DNA of 64,000 nucleotides from an uncultured Sphingomonas sp. (GCA_913775795.1 CAJYLT010000083.1:62001-126000), one strand, 5' to 3'; shown: positions 53,337-62,872, counted from the first letter of the stretch. The notes: generated from the sequence alone by a model not told the origin. Numbers and translations are program-made.

Positions 53337-55415
53337 TCATCCGAACAGTCCGTGCAGCCACCAGCTCAAATCGCCCGAGACGCTGCGCACCCCGTCGCCG
53401 CGGCGGTAGAGCCAGTAGCGGCGGCCCGCCTCGTCCTCGACCCGAAAATAGTCGCGGACGGCATGCGCCTCGCCCAGCCGACGCCACCATTCGCCATGGA
53501 TGCGCTCCGGCCCGTCGGCGCGGACGACGCGGTGACTGACGCCGCGCCAGGTGAAGCGGGCGGGCGGGCGATCGGGGAGCTCGGCAACGACATGATCGAG
53601 CCGCTCGGGCCGTTTCAGCAGCCTCGCGGGGCGCGGCCATGCGGGGTGCCAGGCGGGGACGTCACCCCCATCTCCCAGACGGCGCACATCGTCGGCGGCA
53701 AGGCGCGTCGGCACGGCGGCATCGGGCGCGAGCGGCGGTGCGGTCCCGACCGAGCGTTCGGGCACGTCGCTTTCGACCGCGCGGACGCGCCACAGCCGGG
53801 CCATGCCGATGCGGTTGGCGATCGCGTCGATCAGCGGGGCGAGGTCGCGCGCCGCCTCCGCATCCAGCCGCTCGTCGAAAGGGACGGGGCCGAGCGGCTC
53901 GGCGCGGCGGACGTGGAGCGTCATCGCGTCGATGCCGTAGCCGGGCTCGATCTCCTCGATCCGGCGGGCGATCAGCCGCATGATATGTGCAGGGTCGCGG
54001 CTGGCACGGGCGAGACCGATGCGCAGCCGCTGGGGGATGTGATCCACCCGCTCGGCCACCAATTCGATCGCGCGGGCGCCGAGGCCGGTGGCGGCGAGTT
54101 CGGCGGTCAGGCGCGGGACGAGGACGCCCAGCCAGTGCGCGATCCCCTCGGCCGTGGCCACGGGTTCAAGAAAACCCTGCCGGCACGCGATGGCGGCGCG
54201 CGTGATGACGGGATCGAGCGGTTCGGCGACGCGGCCCAGCGCCTGATCCAGGCGTTCGAGTGCGCGCGCGAACCGGCGCGCGAGCGGACCGCGCGGCAGC
54301 TCGGCAAGTTGGCCGATCCGTTCGATCCCGAAGCGGCGCAGCATCTCGACGTCGGCGGGCTCGAGCCGAAGCGCAGCGGCGGGGAGGGGGGCGAGCCAGT
54401 CGGCATCCGCGCCCAGGGGACAGGCGATGACGGTATCGGGTATAGCTTCCGTCGCCGTCTCGCGCGGTTTCGATCGCGCGGCATAGGGATTGCCGTCGTC
54501 GCGCGGGTGGCGGATGCGGAAATCGGGGGCATCGGCCAAGGGCGATTGCCGCATCCCGGCGTTGCGCGGGCGCGGCGCGGTGAAGCGCGGCGACCCCGGC
54601 GGCGCGCCGTGGCGGACGAGCGCGGCGGCGGCGCCCGGCGTGCCGGCGATCGCGATCCTGGCATGGTGCCCCGCACGTGCGAGCACCGCGACGATACGCG
54701 CCGCCATCGCCATTTCACCACCGAACAGATGCGACGCACCCGTGAGGTCGAGGAAGATCAGGTCCTCGCCCCCCACCGCCACCTGCGGACTCCATTTGCG
54801 GGCGAGCGCGATGGCAAGGCGGCGCAAACCGATGGCATCGCCGGCGGGATCGGCGGGGTGGACGATCAGGCCCGGCACCATCGCGCGCGCGGCGGTGAGC
54901 GCCATGCCCCGCCGCAGCCCCAGCGCGCGGGCGGCGGGACAGGCGGCGTGGATCACGACCTTTGCCCCTTCGCGCAGACTGGTGACGATCGGCGGGTCGG
55001 CCGACACAGGCTTTGCCGCGCGACGGCGCTCACGGTGGGGCGGGGCGGGCGGCTGGTCCTTCAGCGAGAACGGCACATGGCCGCGCGCCTCGTCGGGGCG
55101 GAGCGCGCGGAACGGATGGTCGGCGGCTTCGCTGCGCCGGCCGAGCTCGCGCATCGGTGGCCGTTGGTGGAGCGGCAGCGCGTCGATCTCCACCTGCACG
55201 GCCTCGCGGGATTCCGACCGCGCCCAGCGCGCGCCGGGTCGCCAGCCGGGCGTGTTCGGCACCGAGCATTCGTTCGCGCGCTCGTCGGCGACTGCCGCCG
55301 CCAGCGCGCTCATGTCCGCGACGCCGCGCTCAGGCGGCGGCGCGGGAATCGTGCCCTGCCGCCGCAGCCGGTCGATCGACCAGTCGGGCAGGCAGAGCGC
55401 AGCGACCCGTCGCAT
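53337..55415 (-). CDS. imuB: Y-family polymerase-like mutasome protein ImuB
   Basis: MRRVAALCLPDWSIDRLRR; RGMALTAARAMVPGL; EDLIFLDLTGASHLFGGE; sits between imuA and dnaE2. Confidence 0.9.
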   Translation of the reverse strand: MRRVAALCLPDWSIDRLRRQGTIPAPPPERGVADMSALAAAVADERANECSVPNTPGWRPGARWARSESREAVQVEIDALPLHQRPPMRELGRRSEAADHPFRALRPDEARGHVPFSLKDQPPAPPHRERRRAAKPVSADPPIVTSLREGAKVVIHAACPAARALGLRRGMALTAARAMVPGLIVHPADPAGDAIGLRRLAIALARKWSPQVAVGGEDLIFLDLTGASHLFGGEMAMAARIVAVLARAGHHARIAIAGTPGAAAALVRHGAPPGSPRFTAPRPRNAGMRQSPLADAPDFRIRHPRDDGNPYAARSKPRETATEAIPDTVIACPLGADADWLAPLPAAALRLEPADVEMLRRFGIERIGQLAELPRGPLARRFARALERLDQALGRVAEPLDPVITRAAIACRQGFLEPVATAEGIAHWLGVLVPRLTAELAATGLGARAIELVAERVDHIPQRLRIGLARASRDPAHIMRLIARRIEEIEPGYGIDAMTLHVRRAEPLGPVPFDERLDAEAARDLAPLIDAIANRIGMARLWRVRAVESDVPERSVGTAPPLAPDAAVPTRLAADDVRRLGDGGDVPAWHPAWPRPARLLKRPERLDHVVAELPDRPPARFTWRGVSHRVVRADGPERIHGEWWRRLGEAHAVRDYFRVEDEAGRRYWLYRRGDGVRSVSGDLSWWLHGLFG

Positions 55416-56073
55416 CGCAAGCCTCCAATTGCCATTCACCGCTTTCGCCGCCGCGCTGGCGCACCAGCGCCGCGTGCCATCGCGCACGCCCCACTCCCTC
55501 GACCGCCAGCGGGGTCGAGGGCGCACAGCCGATCCGCCAGCGCGTCACCGCCGCCGACGGCACGCCCAGCGGATCGACGCCGCTTCGCCCATGGCGCTTC
55601 AGCATCAACGCGATCGTCCGCCCGCCTTCGGCCGCCAGTTGCAGCCGCCGCGTGGCGGGCAGGCCGACGCGCTTCACCTCGCCGATCACGGCACCCAGGC
55701 CGCGGTGGCGCAGCCCTTCCTCCATCAGCGCCAGCACCTCGGCATCGTCGGTCGCCTCGGCATAGAGGACACGCTCGGTCGCCAGCCCCGCCTGTGACAG
55801 GCCGGGGGCGAACAGGTCGCGGCGGCGGACGATCCAGAGCACCGTGCCCCATGCCCGCGCGGCGATCCCCGTCAGGAACAGCGTCGCCGCCGCATCGTCG
55901 GCCAGGTCGGGCGTCGCGCCCACCACCTCGTGCAACCCGTCGAGGCGCAGGCCCCCGCCCGCCAGCTTCGAATCGATCGCGCCGATCCCGAACGGCAGCG
56001 CCGGACGGCGGCGATACCCGCCGCCCTCGATGGCGTTCAGCGCTTGGCGCAGTTCGGCTAGGGTGGCGGACAT
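55330..56073 (-). CDS. imuA: ImuA-family protein
   Basis: LPFGIGAIDSKLAGGGLRLDGLHEVVGATPD; overlaps imuB start by 86 bp; LexA box upstream. Confidence 0.88.
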   Translation of the reverse strand: MSATLAELRQALNAIEGGGYRRRPALPFGIGAIDSKLAGGGLRLDGLHEVVGATPDLADDAAATLFLTGIAARAWGTVLWIVRRRDLFAPGLSQAGLATERVLYAEATDDAEVLALMEEGLRHRGLGAVIGEVKRVGLPATRRLQLAAEGGRTIALMLKRHGRSGVDPLGVPSAAVTRWRIGCAPSTPLAVEGVGRARWHAALVRQRGGESGEWQLEACDATGRCALPARLVDRPAAAAGHDSRAAA

Positions 56074-56095
56074 GGCGACTCGATTGAACCAGAAT

Positions 56096-56110
56096 GTTCC
56101 TATTCTGTTC
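56096..56110 (-). promoter_or_regulatory. LexA (SOS) box, alphaproteobacterial type
   Basis: GTTC-CTATTCT-GTTC (GTTCN7GTTC) 22 bp upstream of imuA start. Confidence 0.85.
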
Positions 56111-56191
56111 CAACTACCCGACGAGTCAACCGGGTTCGTACACTTGGTATCGCCTGTGACGATTGGGCACTCGCCAACCGCGTTGTAATTT

Positions 56192-56197
56192 TATAAT
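56192..56197 (+). promoter_or_regulatory. Candidate -10 element upstream of bkd operon
   Basis: Perfect TATAAT 63 bp before the TTG start; no convincing -35. Confidence 0.35.
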
Positions 56198-56259
56198 AGC
56201 GCGGCAACGATGACTCGGCGCCCGTTCGCAAAGGGCCGGCGCGATCTGGAGAGTATGGT

Positions 56260-57540
56260 TTGACCGGCGCCCCCGCCAATCGTCCGCCCCTGTCGCTGCA
56301 TGTGCCCGAACCGCGGTTCCGGCCCGGCGATGCCGTCGATTACACGCATGTCGAGGTGCCCGCCGCGGGCAGTGCACGCCGTCCCGAACCGGGCGATGCG
56401 GCAGCAAGCTTTCACGAGCTTTCCTTCGGCCTCGTCCGCGTGCTGGACGAGGAGAACCGCGCGGTCGGCCCCTGGGCACCGCGCCTGTCGCCCGACATGC
56501 TGCGCCAGATGCTGCGCAACATGGCGCTCGTCCGCGCCTTCGACGAGCGGATGTTCCGCGCGCAGCGACAGGGCAAGACCAGCTTCTACATGAAGTCGAC
56601 CGGCGAGGAGGCCGTGTCGGTCGCTGCCGCGATGGCGATGCAGCGCGACGACATGTGCTTCCCCAGCTATCGCCAGCAGGGCATCCTCATCACCCGCGAC
56701 TACAGCCTCGTCGAGATGATGAACCAGATCTACTCGAACAAGGGCGACAAGCTGCAGGGCAAGCAGCTGCCGATCATGTATTCGGCCAAGGATTACGGCT
56801 TCTTCTCGATCTCCGGCAACCTCGCGACGCAGTATCCGCAGGCAGTGGGCTGGGCGATGGCGTCGGCGGCGAAGGGTGACAGCCGGATCGCCGCGACGTG
56901 GTGCGGCGAAGGGTCGACGGCGGAGGGCGACTTCCACTCCGCGCTCACCTTCGCCACCGTCTATCGCGCGCCGGTGATCTTCAACGTCGTCAACAACCAG
57001 TGGGCGATATCGAGCTTCTCGGGCTTTGCGGGCGCGGAGGCGACGACGTTCGCGGCGCGTGCGGTGGGCTATGGCATCGCCGGGCTGCGCATCGACGGCA
57101 ACGACGCGCTCGCCGTCTATGCCGCGACCGAATGGGCAGCCGAGCGCGCGCGCACCAATGCCGGCCCGACGCTGATCGAGCATTTCACCTATCGGGCCGA
57201 GGGGCACTCGACCTCCGACGATCCCAGCGCCTATCGCTCCGCCGACGAGGCGACGGGCTGGCCGCTCGGCGACCCGATCCGGCGGCTTCGCGACCATCTG
57301 ATCGCGCTCGGCGAATGGGACCTCGATGCCCATGCCGCGCAGGATCTCGAACTCGCCGAGACGGTCAAGAAGGCGCAGAAGGAGGCCGAGACCAACGGCA
57401 TCCTCGGCCACGGCTTGCACCAGCCGCTCGACACGCTGTTCGACGGCGTGTTCGAGGAAATGCCCTGGCACCTGCGCGAGCAGCAGGCACAGATGCTGGC
57501 CGAGGAAGAGGCGAGCGGCCGTCCGTGGGCGAGGAAGTGA
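56260..57540 (+). CDS. Branched-chain 2-oxoacid dehydrogenase E1 alpha subunit
   Basis: FYMKSTGEEAVSVAAAMAMQRDDMCFPSYRQQGILI; GEGSTAEGDFHSALTFATVYRAPVIFNVVNNQWAIS (TPP motif); TTG start. Confidence 0.92.
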   Translation: MTGAPANRPPLSLHVPEPRFRPGDAVDYTHVEVPAAGSARRPEPGDAAASFHELSFGLVRVLDEENRAVGPWAPRLSPDMLRQMLRNMALVRAFDERMFRAQRQGKTSFYMKSTGEEAVSVAAAMAMQRDDMCFPSYRQQGILITRDYSLVEMMNQIYSNKGDKLQGKQLPIMYSAKDYGFFSISGNLATQYPQAVGWAMASAAKGDSRIAATWCGEGSTAEGDFHSALTFATVYRAPVIFNVVNNQWAISSFSGFAGAEATTFAARAVGYGIAGLRIDGNDALAVYAATEWAAERARTNAGPTLIEHFTYRAEGHSTSDDPSAYRSADEATGWPLGDPIRRLRDHLIALGEWDLDAHAAQDLELAETVKKAQKEAETNGILGHGLHQPLDTLFDGVFEEMPWHLREQQAQMLAEEEASGRPWARK

Positions 57541-57542
57541 GC

Positions 57543-58601
57543 ATGTCGGACGTGATGACCGAAACCGCCGCCCCGGCAGAGGGCGAAACTACGCGCATGA
57601 ACATGATCCAGGCGATCAATTCGGCGCTCGACGTGATGATGGGCCGCGACGACGACGTGCTCGTGATGGGCGAGGATGTCGGCTATTTCGGCGGCGTGTT
57701 CCGCGCGACCGCGGGGCTGCAGCAGAAATACGGCAAGACGCGCGCGTTCGATACGCCGATCACCGAGATCGGCATCATCGGCGTGGCGATCGGCATGGGC
57801 GCCTATGGCCTGCGCCCCGTGCCGGAGATCCAGTTCGCAGATTATATCTATCCCGCGCTCGACCAGCTCGTGTCGGAGGCGGCGCGGCTGCGCTATCGTT
57901 CGGCGGGCGAGTTCACCGCGCCGATCACCGTCCGTTCGCCATACGGCGGCGGCATCTTCGGCGGGCAGACGCACTCGCAGTCGCCGGAGGGCATCTTCAC
58001 CCATGTCTCGGGCATCAAGACGGTGATCCCGTCGACCCCCTATGACGCCAAGGGCCTGCTGATCGCCGCGATCGAGGACAACGACCCCGTTCTCTTCCTC
58101 GAGCCCAAGCGCATCTACAACGGCCCGTTCGACGGCAACTGGGACCGCCCGGCCAGGAACTGGTCGAACCATCCCGCGGGCGCGGTGCCCGGCGGCTATT
58201 ACCGGATCGAGCTCGGCAAGGCGGCGACCGTGCGCGCGGGCGCCGACCTCACCATCCTCGCCTACGGCACGATGGTGCACGTCGTGCAGTCGGTGGTCGA
58301 GGAAATGGGCGTCGATGCCGAGATCATCGACCTGCGCACGCTCGTGCCGCTCGACATCGAGGCGATCGAGGCGTCGGTGAAGAAGACCGGCCGCTGCATG
58401 ATCGTGCATGAGGCCACGCGCACCGGCGGCTTCGGCGCCGAGCTTTCCGCGCTCGTCACCGAACGCTGCTTCCATCATCTGGAGGCGCCGGTCGAGCGCG
58501 TGACCGGCTTCGACACGCCCTATCCGCACAGCCTCGAATGGGCCTATTTCCCCGGCCCCGTTCGCATCGGCCAGGCGCTCAAGAAGATCATGAAGGACTG
58601 A
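57543..58601 (+). CDS. Branched-chain 2-oxoacid dehydrogenase E1 beta subunit
   Basis: NMIQAINSALDVMMGRDDDVLVMGEDVGYFGGVFRATAGL; RSPYGGGIFGGQTHSQSPEG. Confidence 0.94.
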   Translation: MSDVMTETAAPAEGETTRMNMIQAINSALDVMMGRDDDVLVMGEDVGYFGGVFRATAGLQQKYGKTRAFDTPITEIGIIGVAIGMGAYGLRPVPEIQFADYIYPALDQLVSEAARLRYRSAGEFTAPITVRSPYGGGIFGGQTHSQSPEGIFTHVSGIKTVIPSTPYDAKGLLIAAIEDNDPVLFLEPKRIYNGPFDGNWDRPARNWSNHPAGAVPGGYYRIELGKAATVRAGADLTILAYGTMVHVVQSVVEEMGVDAEIIDLRTLVPLDIEAIEASVKKTGRCMIVHEATRTGGFGAELSALVTERCFHHLEAPVERVTGFDTPYPHSLEWAYFPGPVRIGQALKKIMKD

Positions 58602-58603
58602 CG

Positions 58604-59878
58604 ATGGCGCTGTTCAAGTTCCGCCTGCCGGATATCGGCGAGGGTATTTCCGAGGCCGAGATCGTCGCATGGCACGTCAAGGTCGGCGACCGTGTCGAAG
58701 AGGACCAGAGCCTCGCCGACATGATGACCGACAAGGCGACGGTCGAGATGGAATCGCCGGTTGCCGGCACCGTCGTCGAACTGGCGGGCGAGGTCGGCGA
58801 CCAGGTGCCGATCGGCTCGACGCTGGTCGTGATCGAGACCGAGGGCGCGGACGAAGCAGCCGAGGCCCCCGCCGCGCCGGTCACCGAGGCGGTGGTCGAG
58901 GCGGAGAATCCCGGCGTCGAGGAAGTTGTCGAGACACCCGCCCCGGCACCGACGCCGGCGCCCGCCCCGGTCGTGGCGGCGCCCGCTGCACCCGAGCCCG
59001 CCCGCGTGGAGGAAGATCGCAAGGTCCTCGCCAGCCCCGCCGTCCGGGCGCGCGCCAAGGACCTCGGCGTCGACCTGTCGCAGGTCCGGCATGAGGGGGC
59101 GCATGTCCGCCACGCCGACCTCGACGCGTTCCTGCGCTACAATGCCGGTCAGGGCTATCACGCGCCGCACGCCAGCCGTGCGCGTGAGGACGAGGCGGTG
59201 AAGGTCATCGGCATGCGCCGCCGCATCGCCGAGAACATGGCCGCGTCGAAGCGCGCGATCCCGCACTTCACCTATGTGGACGAGATCGACGTGACCGCGC
59301 TGGAGGCGATGCGCGGCGACCTCAACGCCAATCGGAGCGGTCGGCCGAAGCTGACCATGCTGCCGTTCCTGATCGTCGCGATCTGTCGCACGCTGCCTGA
59401 CTTCCCGATGCTCAACGCGCGCTACGACGATGAGGCGGGCGTGGTGACGCGCTCGGGCCGCGTGCACATGGGCATGGCGACGCAGACCGATGCCGGCCTG
59501 ATGGTCCCCGTGATCCGCGATGCGCAGGACAAGAATGTCTGGCAGCTCGCGACCGAGATCGGCCGCCTGGCCGAGGCGGCGCGCACCGGCAAGGCGAAGT
59601 CGGAGGAACTCTCGGGCTCGACGATCACCGTCACCTCATTGGGCCCGCTCGGCGGCATCGCGACGACGCCGGTCATCAACCGGCCCGAGGTGGCGATCAT
59701 CGGTCCGAATAAGATCGTCGAGCGCCCCGTGTTCGACGGCGACGACATCCGCCGCGCCAAGCTGATGAACCTGTCGATCAGCTGCGACCACCGCGTCGTC
59801 GATGGCTGGGACGCGGCAAGCTATGTCCAGGCGGTGCGCAAGCTGCTCGAGACGCCGGTGCTGCTTTTTGCCGACTGA
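58604..59878 (+). CDS. Dihydrolipoamide acyltransferase (E2) component
   Basis: FRLPDIGEGISEAEIVAWHVKVGD...MMTDKATVEMESPVAG (lipoyl); E3-binding SPAVRARAKDLGVDLSQV; SCDHRVVDGWDAASYV. Confidence 0.95.
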   Translation: MALFKFRLPDIGEGISEAEIVAWHVKVGDRVEEDQSLADMMTDKATVEMESPVAGTVVELAGEVGDQVPIGSTLVVIETEGADEAAEAPAAPVTEAVVEAENPGVEEVVETPAPAPTPAPAPVVAAPAAPEPARVEEDRKVLASPAVRARAKDLGVDLSQVRHEGAHVRHADLDAFLRYNAGQGYHAPHASRAREDEAVKVIGMRRRIAENMAASKRAIPHFTYVDEIDVTALEAMRGDLNANRSGRPKLTMLPFLIVAICRTLPDFPMLNARYDDEAGVVTRSGRVHMGMATQTDAGLMVPVIRDAQDKNVWQLATEIGRLAEAARTGKAKSEELSGSTITVTSLGPLGGIATTPVINRPEVAIIGPNKIVERPVFDGDDIRRAKLMNLSISCDHRVVDGWDAASYVQAVRKLLETPVLLFAD

Positions 59879-59879
59879 G

Positions 59880-61334
59880 CTACTGGCCGCTCGCCCGCTC
59901 GACCGTGACGATGACACGGGCGTAGCGGGTGAGCGGCGGTGATCCCTTGTCGGTGACGCTCAGGATGAAATGCGCCTCGCACCGCCGGTCGAACGCGGGG
60001 ATGGTGATCGCCCGTTCGTAGAGACTTTCCGCGCCCGACAGCTTGATTTCGCCGGGACAGTTGCCCGCCTCCGGATAGGCGAACCAGTGATAGCTGAGGC
60101 TGTCGCCGTCGGGATCGCTCGTCCCGCGCGCGCTGAGCGTCAGGCGATCGCCTGCCTTCGCCGTTAGCCGATCTGCATGTCCGAGGCGCACGACCGGCGG
60201 ATGGTTCGCCTCATTCGGCGCGCGTGTCGTCCAGTCCATCCGCGCGGCGAAATCGTTCTGGAAATCGTCGCGCCAGCGCCAGATCGTCTCGCGATAGCCC
60301 TCGTACGAGCGCTCGCCGGGCCTGATCGCCGCGCCATGGGGGCTGGCGACCGGCGGCGTCACCTTGTCGATCGCGTTGGTCCAGATCGGCCGCGCCTCGG
60401 GATCGACCGGCACGCCGCCATTGAAGCCCTTGGGGTCGAGCTCAGCCAGCGGCGGGATGCGCAGCGCATAGCGACCGCCCCAGCCGCCCCAGTCGGGCCG
60501 CTCGGGCACGCTCAGGCCGTTGGGGATGAGGCCGAGGAACGAGGGCGTGTCGCCTTCCATGCCATAGGCGACGTCGGGATAGGCGGCGCCCAGCGGCCCG
60601 TGCCCCTGCTGGATGTTGGCGGCGAGCCAGTCGTTCGAGATCGTCTTGTTATCCGCTCCCTCCACGACGGTCATGATCCCCGTCCACGTCGCCGCGCCAT
60701 AGCCGCCGGGGCTGACGATGTAGAACAGCCCGGGAAACTCCCGCCGCATCCAGGCGCCCGAATCGTCCTGGTCGGAGATGGTATAGACGCGCAACTTGGC
60801 GACCAGCCGCTCAACGTCCGCCGCGGATCGCGTCGCGCGCAGCGTATGGAGCGCCTGTGCCAGCGTGTTCGGCCCGCCCCATGCCGTCACCCAGAGCGGG
60901 CGCGGATCGGGCCGGTCGAGCGCCTCGATCAGCCGCCGCGATCCGTCGCTGTCCTTCCCCGCGCCGACGCCGCCCATGCCATAGGTCGTCTGTCCCCGCG
61001 CGACGAGGCGGTCGAGCGCCGACGCGGCCGAATAGCCCGGCGCGTGCCGCGACAGGTTGGGCTGCACCTTGGCGTACTCGCCGATGATCCGCCGGATCGT
61101 CTCGGGTGCGGTGCGCGTCTTCATGTGGACGGAGGTGGTGGCGACCAGCCCCTCGATATCGATCTCGTTCGAATAGAGCAGCAGCCGGATCAGCGACTGG
61201 GTGTCGTCGGGCTCGTTCTCGATATCGGTCAGGACGAACAGGCGCTGTTTGGACACCGGCGCCTGTTGGGCTGAAGCCGGAGCCGCCGCCATCGGGAAGA
61301 GGCAGGCGATCGCCAGCCATTTGCGCAGTCCCAT
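59880..61334 (-). CDS. Secreted DUF1593 protein (nucleoside-hydrolase-like) with C-terminal Ig-like domain
   Basis: RLFVLTDIENEPDDTQSLIRLLLYSNEIDIEGLVATTS; WGGPNTLAQALHTL; C-terminal LSARGTSDPDGDSLSYHWFAYPEAG. Confidence 0.85.
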   Translation of the reverse strand: MGLRKWLAIACLFPMAAAPASAQQAPVSKQRLFVLTDIENEPDDTQSLIRLLLYSNEIDIEGLVATTSVHMKTRTAPETIRRIIGEYAKVQPNLSRHAPGYSAASALDRLVARGQTTYGMGGVGAGKDSDGSRRLIEALDRPDPRPLWVTAWGGPNTLAQALHTLRATRSAADVERLVAKLRVYTISDQDDSGAWMRREFPGLFYIVSPGGYGAATWTGIMTVVEGADNKTISNDWLAANIQQGHGPLGAAYPDVAYGMEGDTPSFLGLIPNGLSVPERPDWGGWGGRYALRIPPLAELDPKGFNGGVPVDPEARPIWTNAIDKVTPPVASPHGAAIRPGERSYEGYRETIWRWRDDFQNDFAARMDWTTRAPNEANHPPVVRLGHADRLTAKAGDRLTLSARGTSDPDGDSLSYHWFAYPEAGNCPGEIKLSGAESLYERAITIPAFDRRCEAHFILSVTDKGSPPLTRYARVIVTVERASGQ

Positions 61335-61387
61335 CGCCCTCTCCCCGGTTTCGTTATCGCTATCATCCGCGGAAACGGAACCTCGCG

Positions 61388-61786
61388 TCAATCGGCCTTG
61401 AACGCCTCGAGGATCGGGCAGGGGCCTGGCCCCGCCGCGCCGCACGCGCTGGCGAGACCGGCAAGCGCCGTCCGCGCCGCGCTCAGCGCAGCGATCTGTT
61501 CATCGAGCGCGGCGATCCGTGCGGTCGCCAATCGCCGTACGCCCGCGCGATCGCTTGCCGCATCGAGCGTGAGCAGTTCGCCGATCTGGTCGAGCGTGAA
61601 ACCCGCCGCCTGTGCCGACCGGATGAAGCGCAGCCGCTTGAGATCGCCCGAACGATAGCGGCGGATGCCGCCACTCGATCCGCCGCCCGCCGGACGATCG
61701 GGCAGGCCGACCAGCCCACGCCGCTGGTAATAGCGTACGGTTTCCACGCCTACGCCGCCGGCTTCCGCCAGCGTGCCGATCGTCAT
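61388..61786 (-). CDS. MerR-family heavy-metal-type regulator lacking the first Hg-ligand Cys
   Basis: [32 protein letters not shown]...[34 protein letters not shown]...[18 protein letters not shown]; start placed at ATG 61786. Confidence 0.88.
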   Translation of the reverse strand: MTIGTLAEAGGVGVETVRYYQRRGLVGLPDRPAGGGSSGGIRRYRSGDLKRLRFIRSAQAAGFTLDQIGELLTLDAASDRAGVRRLATARIAALDEQIAALSAARTALAGLASACGAAGPGPCPILEAFKAD

Positions 61787-61789
61787 CGC

Positions 61790-61820
61790 TTGATCCCGTA
61801 CCATGGTACGGACCCATATG
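61790..61820 (+). promoter_or_regulatory. mer-type MerR operator/promoter
   Basis: TTGATC (61790-61795), 19-bp spacer containing perfect palindrome CCGTACCATGGTACGG (61796-61811), CATATG at -10 position. Confidence 0.8.
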
Positions 61821-61848
61821 GGGTCGGCCAGCCAGTCGGAGAAGGACG

Positions 61849-62847
61849 ATGACCCGCACTGCGACGCTCTATCGCATGGTGATGCCCAGCCACACCTGCC
61901 CCTATGGCCTCAAGGCGAAGCACCTGCTGCGTCGCAAGGGCTATGCCGTCGACGATCATTGGCTTACGACGCGCGCGGAAACCGACGCGTTCAAGGCGAC
62001 GTACGGCGTCGCCACCACGCCGCAGGTCTTCATCGACGGCGAGCGGATCGGCGGCCATGACGACCTTCGCCGCTTCCTCGGCCTCAAGATCGCCGATCCG
62101 AAGGCGACGACCTATCGCCCCGTCGCCGTCCTGTTCGCGCTGACGGCGCTGATGGCGCTGGCGGCGAGCTACGCCGCCTATGGCGATGCGCTGACGGTGC
62201 GCACGGGCGAGTGGTTCGTCGCCTTCTCAATGGTCGTACTGGCGCTGCTCAAGCTCCAGAATGTCGATCGGTTCGCGACGATGTTCCTCAATTACGACCT
62301 GCTCGCGCGGCGATGGGTGCCGTACGGCCATGTCTATCCCTATGCGGAGGGGCTGGCCGGCCTCCTGATGGTTGCGGGCGTCGCCGTCTGGGCGTCGGTG
62401 CCGATCGCACTTTTCATCGGCACGATCGGCGCGGTGTCGGTGTTCAAGGCGGTCTATCTCGACCGGCGAGAGCTCAAATGCGCGTGCGTCGGCGGCGACA
62501 GCCACGTGCCGCTAGGCTTCCTGTCGCTGACCGAGAACGTGATGATGATCGCGATGGCGCTCTGGATGGCGGCGGGCGCGCTCGGCTGGACGCCGCACGC
62601 CGCGCCGCCGCCGGCGCATGGCATGAAGATGGCGACGAGCGGCGATCCCGACACTGTGTTTATGCAAGGGATGATCCCGCATCACCGCGGCGCGATCGAC
62701 ATGGCGAAGGCGGCATTGCGCGACGGCAAGGACCCTGAGGTCCGTGCGCTCGCCGCCGACGTCATCCGTGCACAGGATGCCGAGATCGCGCAGATGCAGG
62801 CATGGCTCGCCCGCCGCGGCGAGCGCGCGGGTGCCATGGCGCACTGA
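61849..62847 (+). CDS. Glutaredoxin-like / MauE-like membrane / DUF305 triple-domain protein
   Basis: N-term [18 protein letters not shown]...[25 protein letters not shown] segments with [26 protein letters not shown]-term DUF305 [19 protein letters not shown]. Confidence 0.85.
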   Translation: MTRTATLYRMVMPSHTCPYGLKAKHLLRRKGYAVDDHWLTTRAETDAFKATYGVATTPQVFIDGERIGGHDDLRRFLGLKIADPKATTYRPVAVLFALTALMALAASYAAYGDALTVRTGEWFVAFSMVVLALLKLQNVDRFATMFLNYDLLARRWVPYGHVYPYAEGLAGLLMVAGVAVWASVPIALFIGTIGAVSVFKAVYLDRRELKCACVGGDSHVPLGFLSLTENVMMIAMALWMAAGALGWTPHAAPPPAHGMKMATSGDPDTVFMQGMIPHHRGAIDMAKAALRDGKDPEVRALAADVIRAQDAEIAQMQAWLARRGERAGAMAH

Positions 62848-62872
62848 TGCGCCTTCGCCTAAGGTCGCGCGA

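Noticed and set aside
53193-56087. 964-aa plus-strand ORF opposite imuAB
   Set aside because: Spans REP DNA and antisense of imuA/imuB; no domain similarity recognisable.
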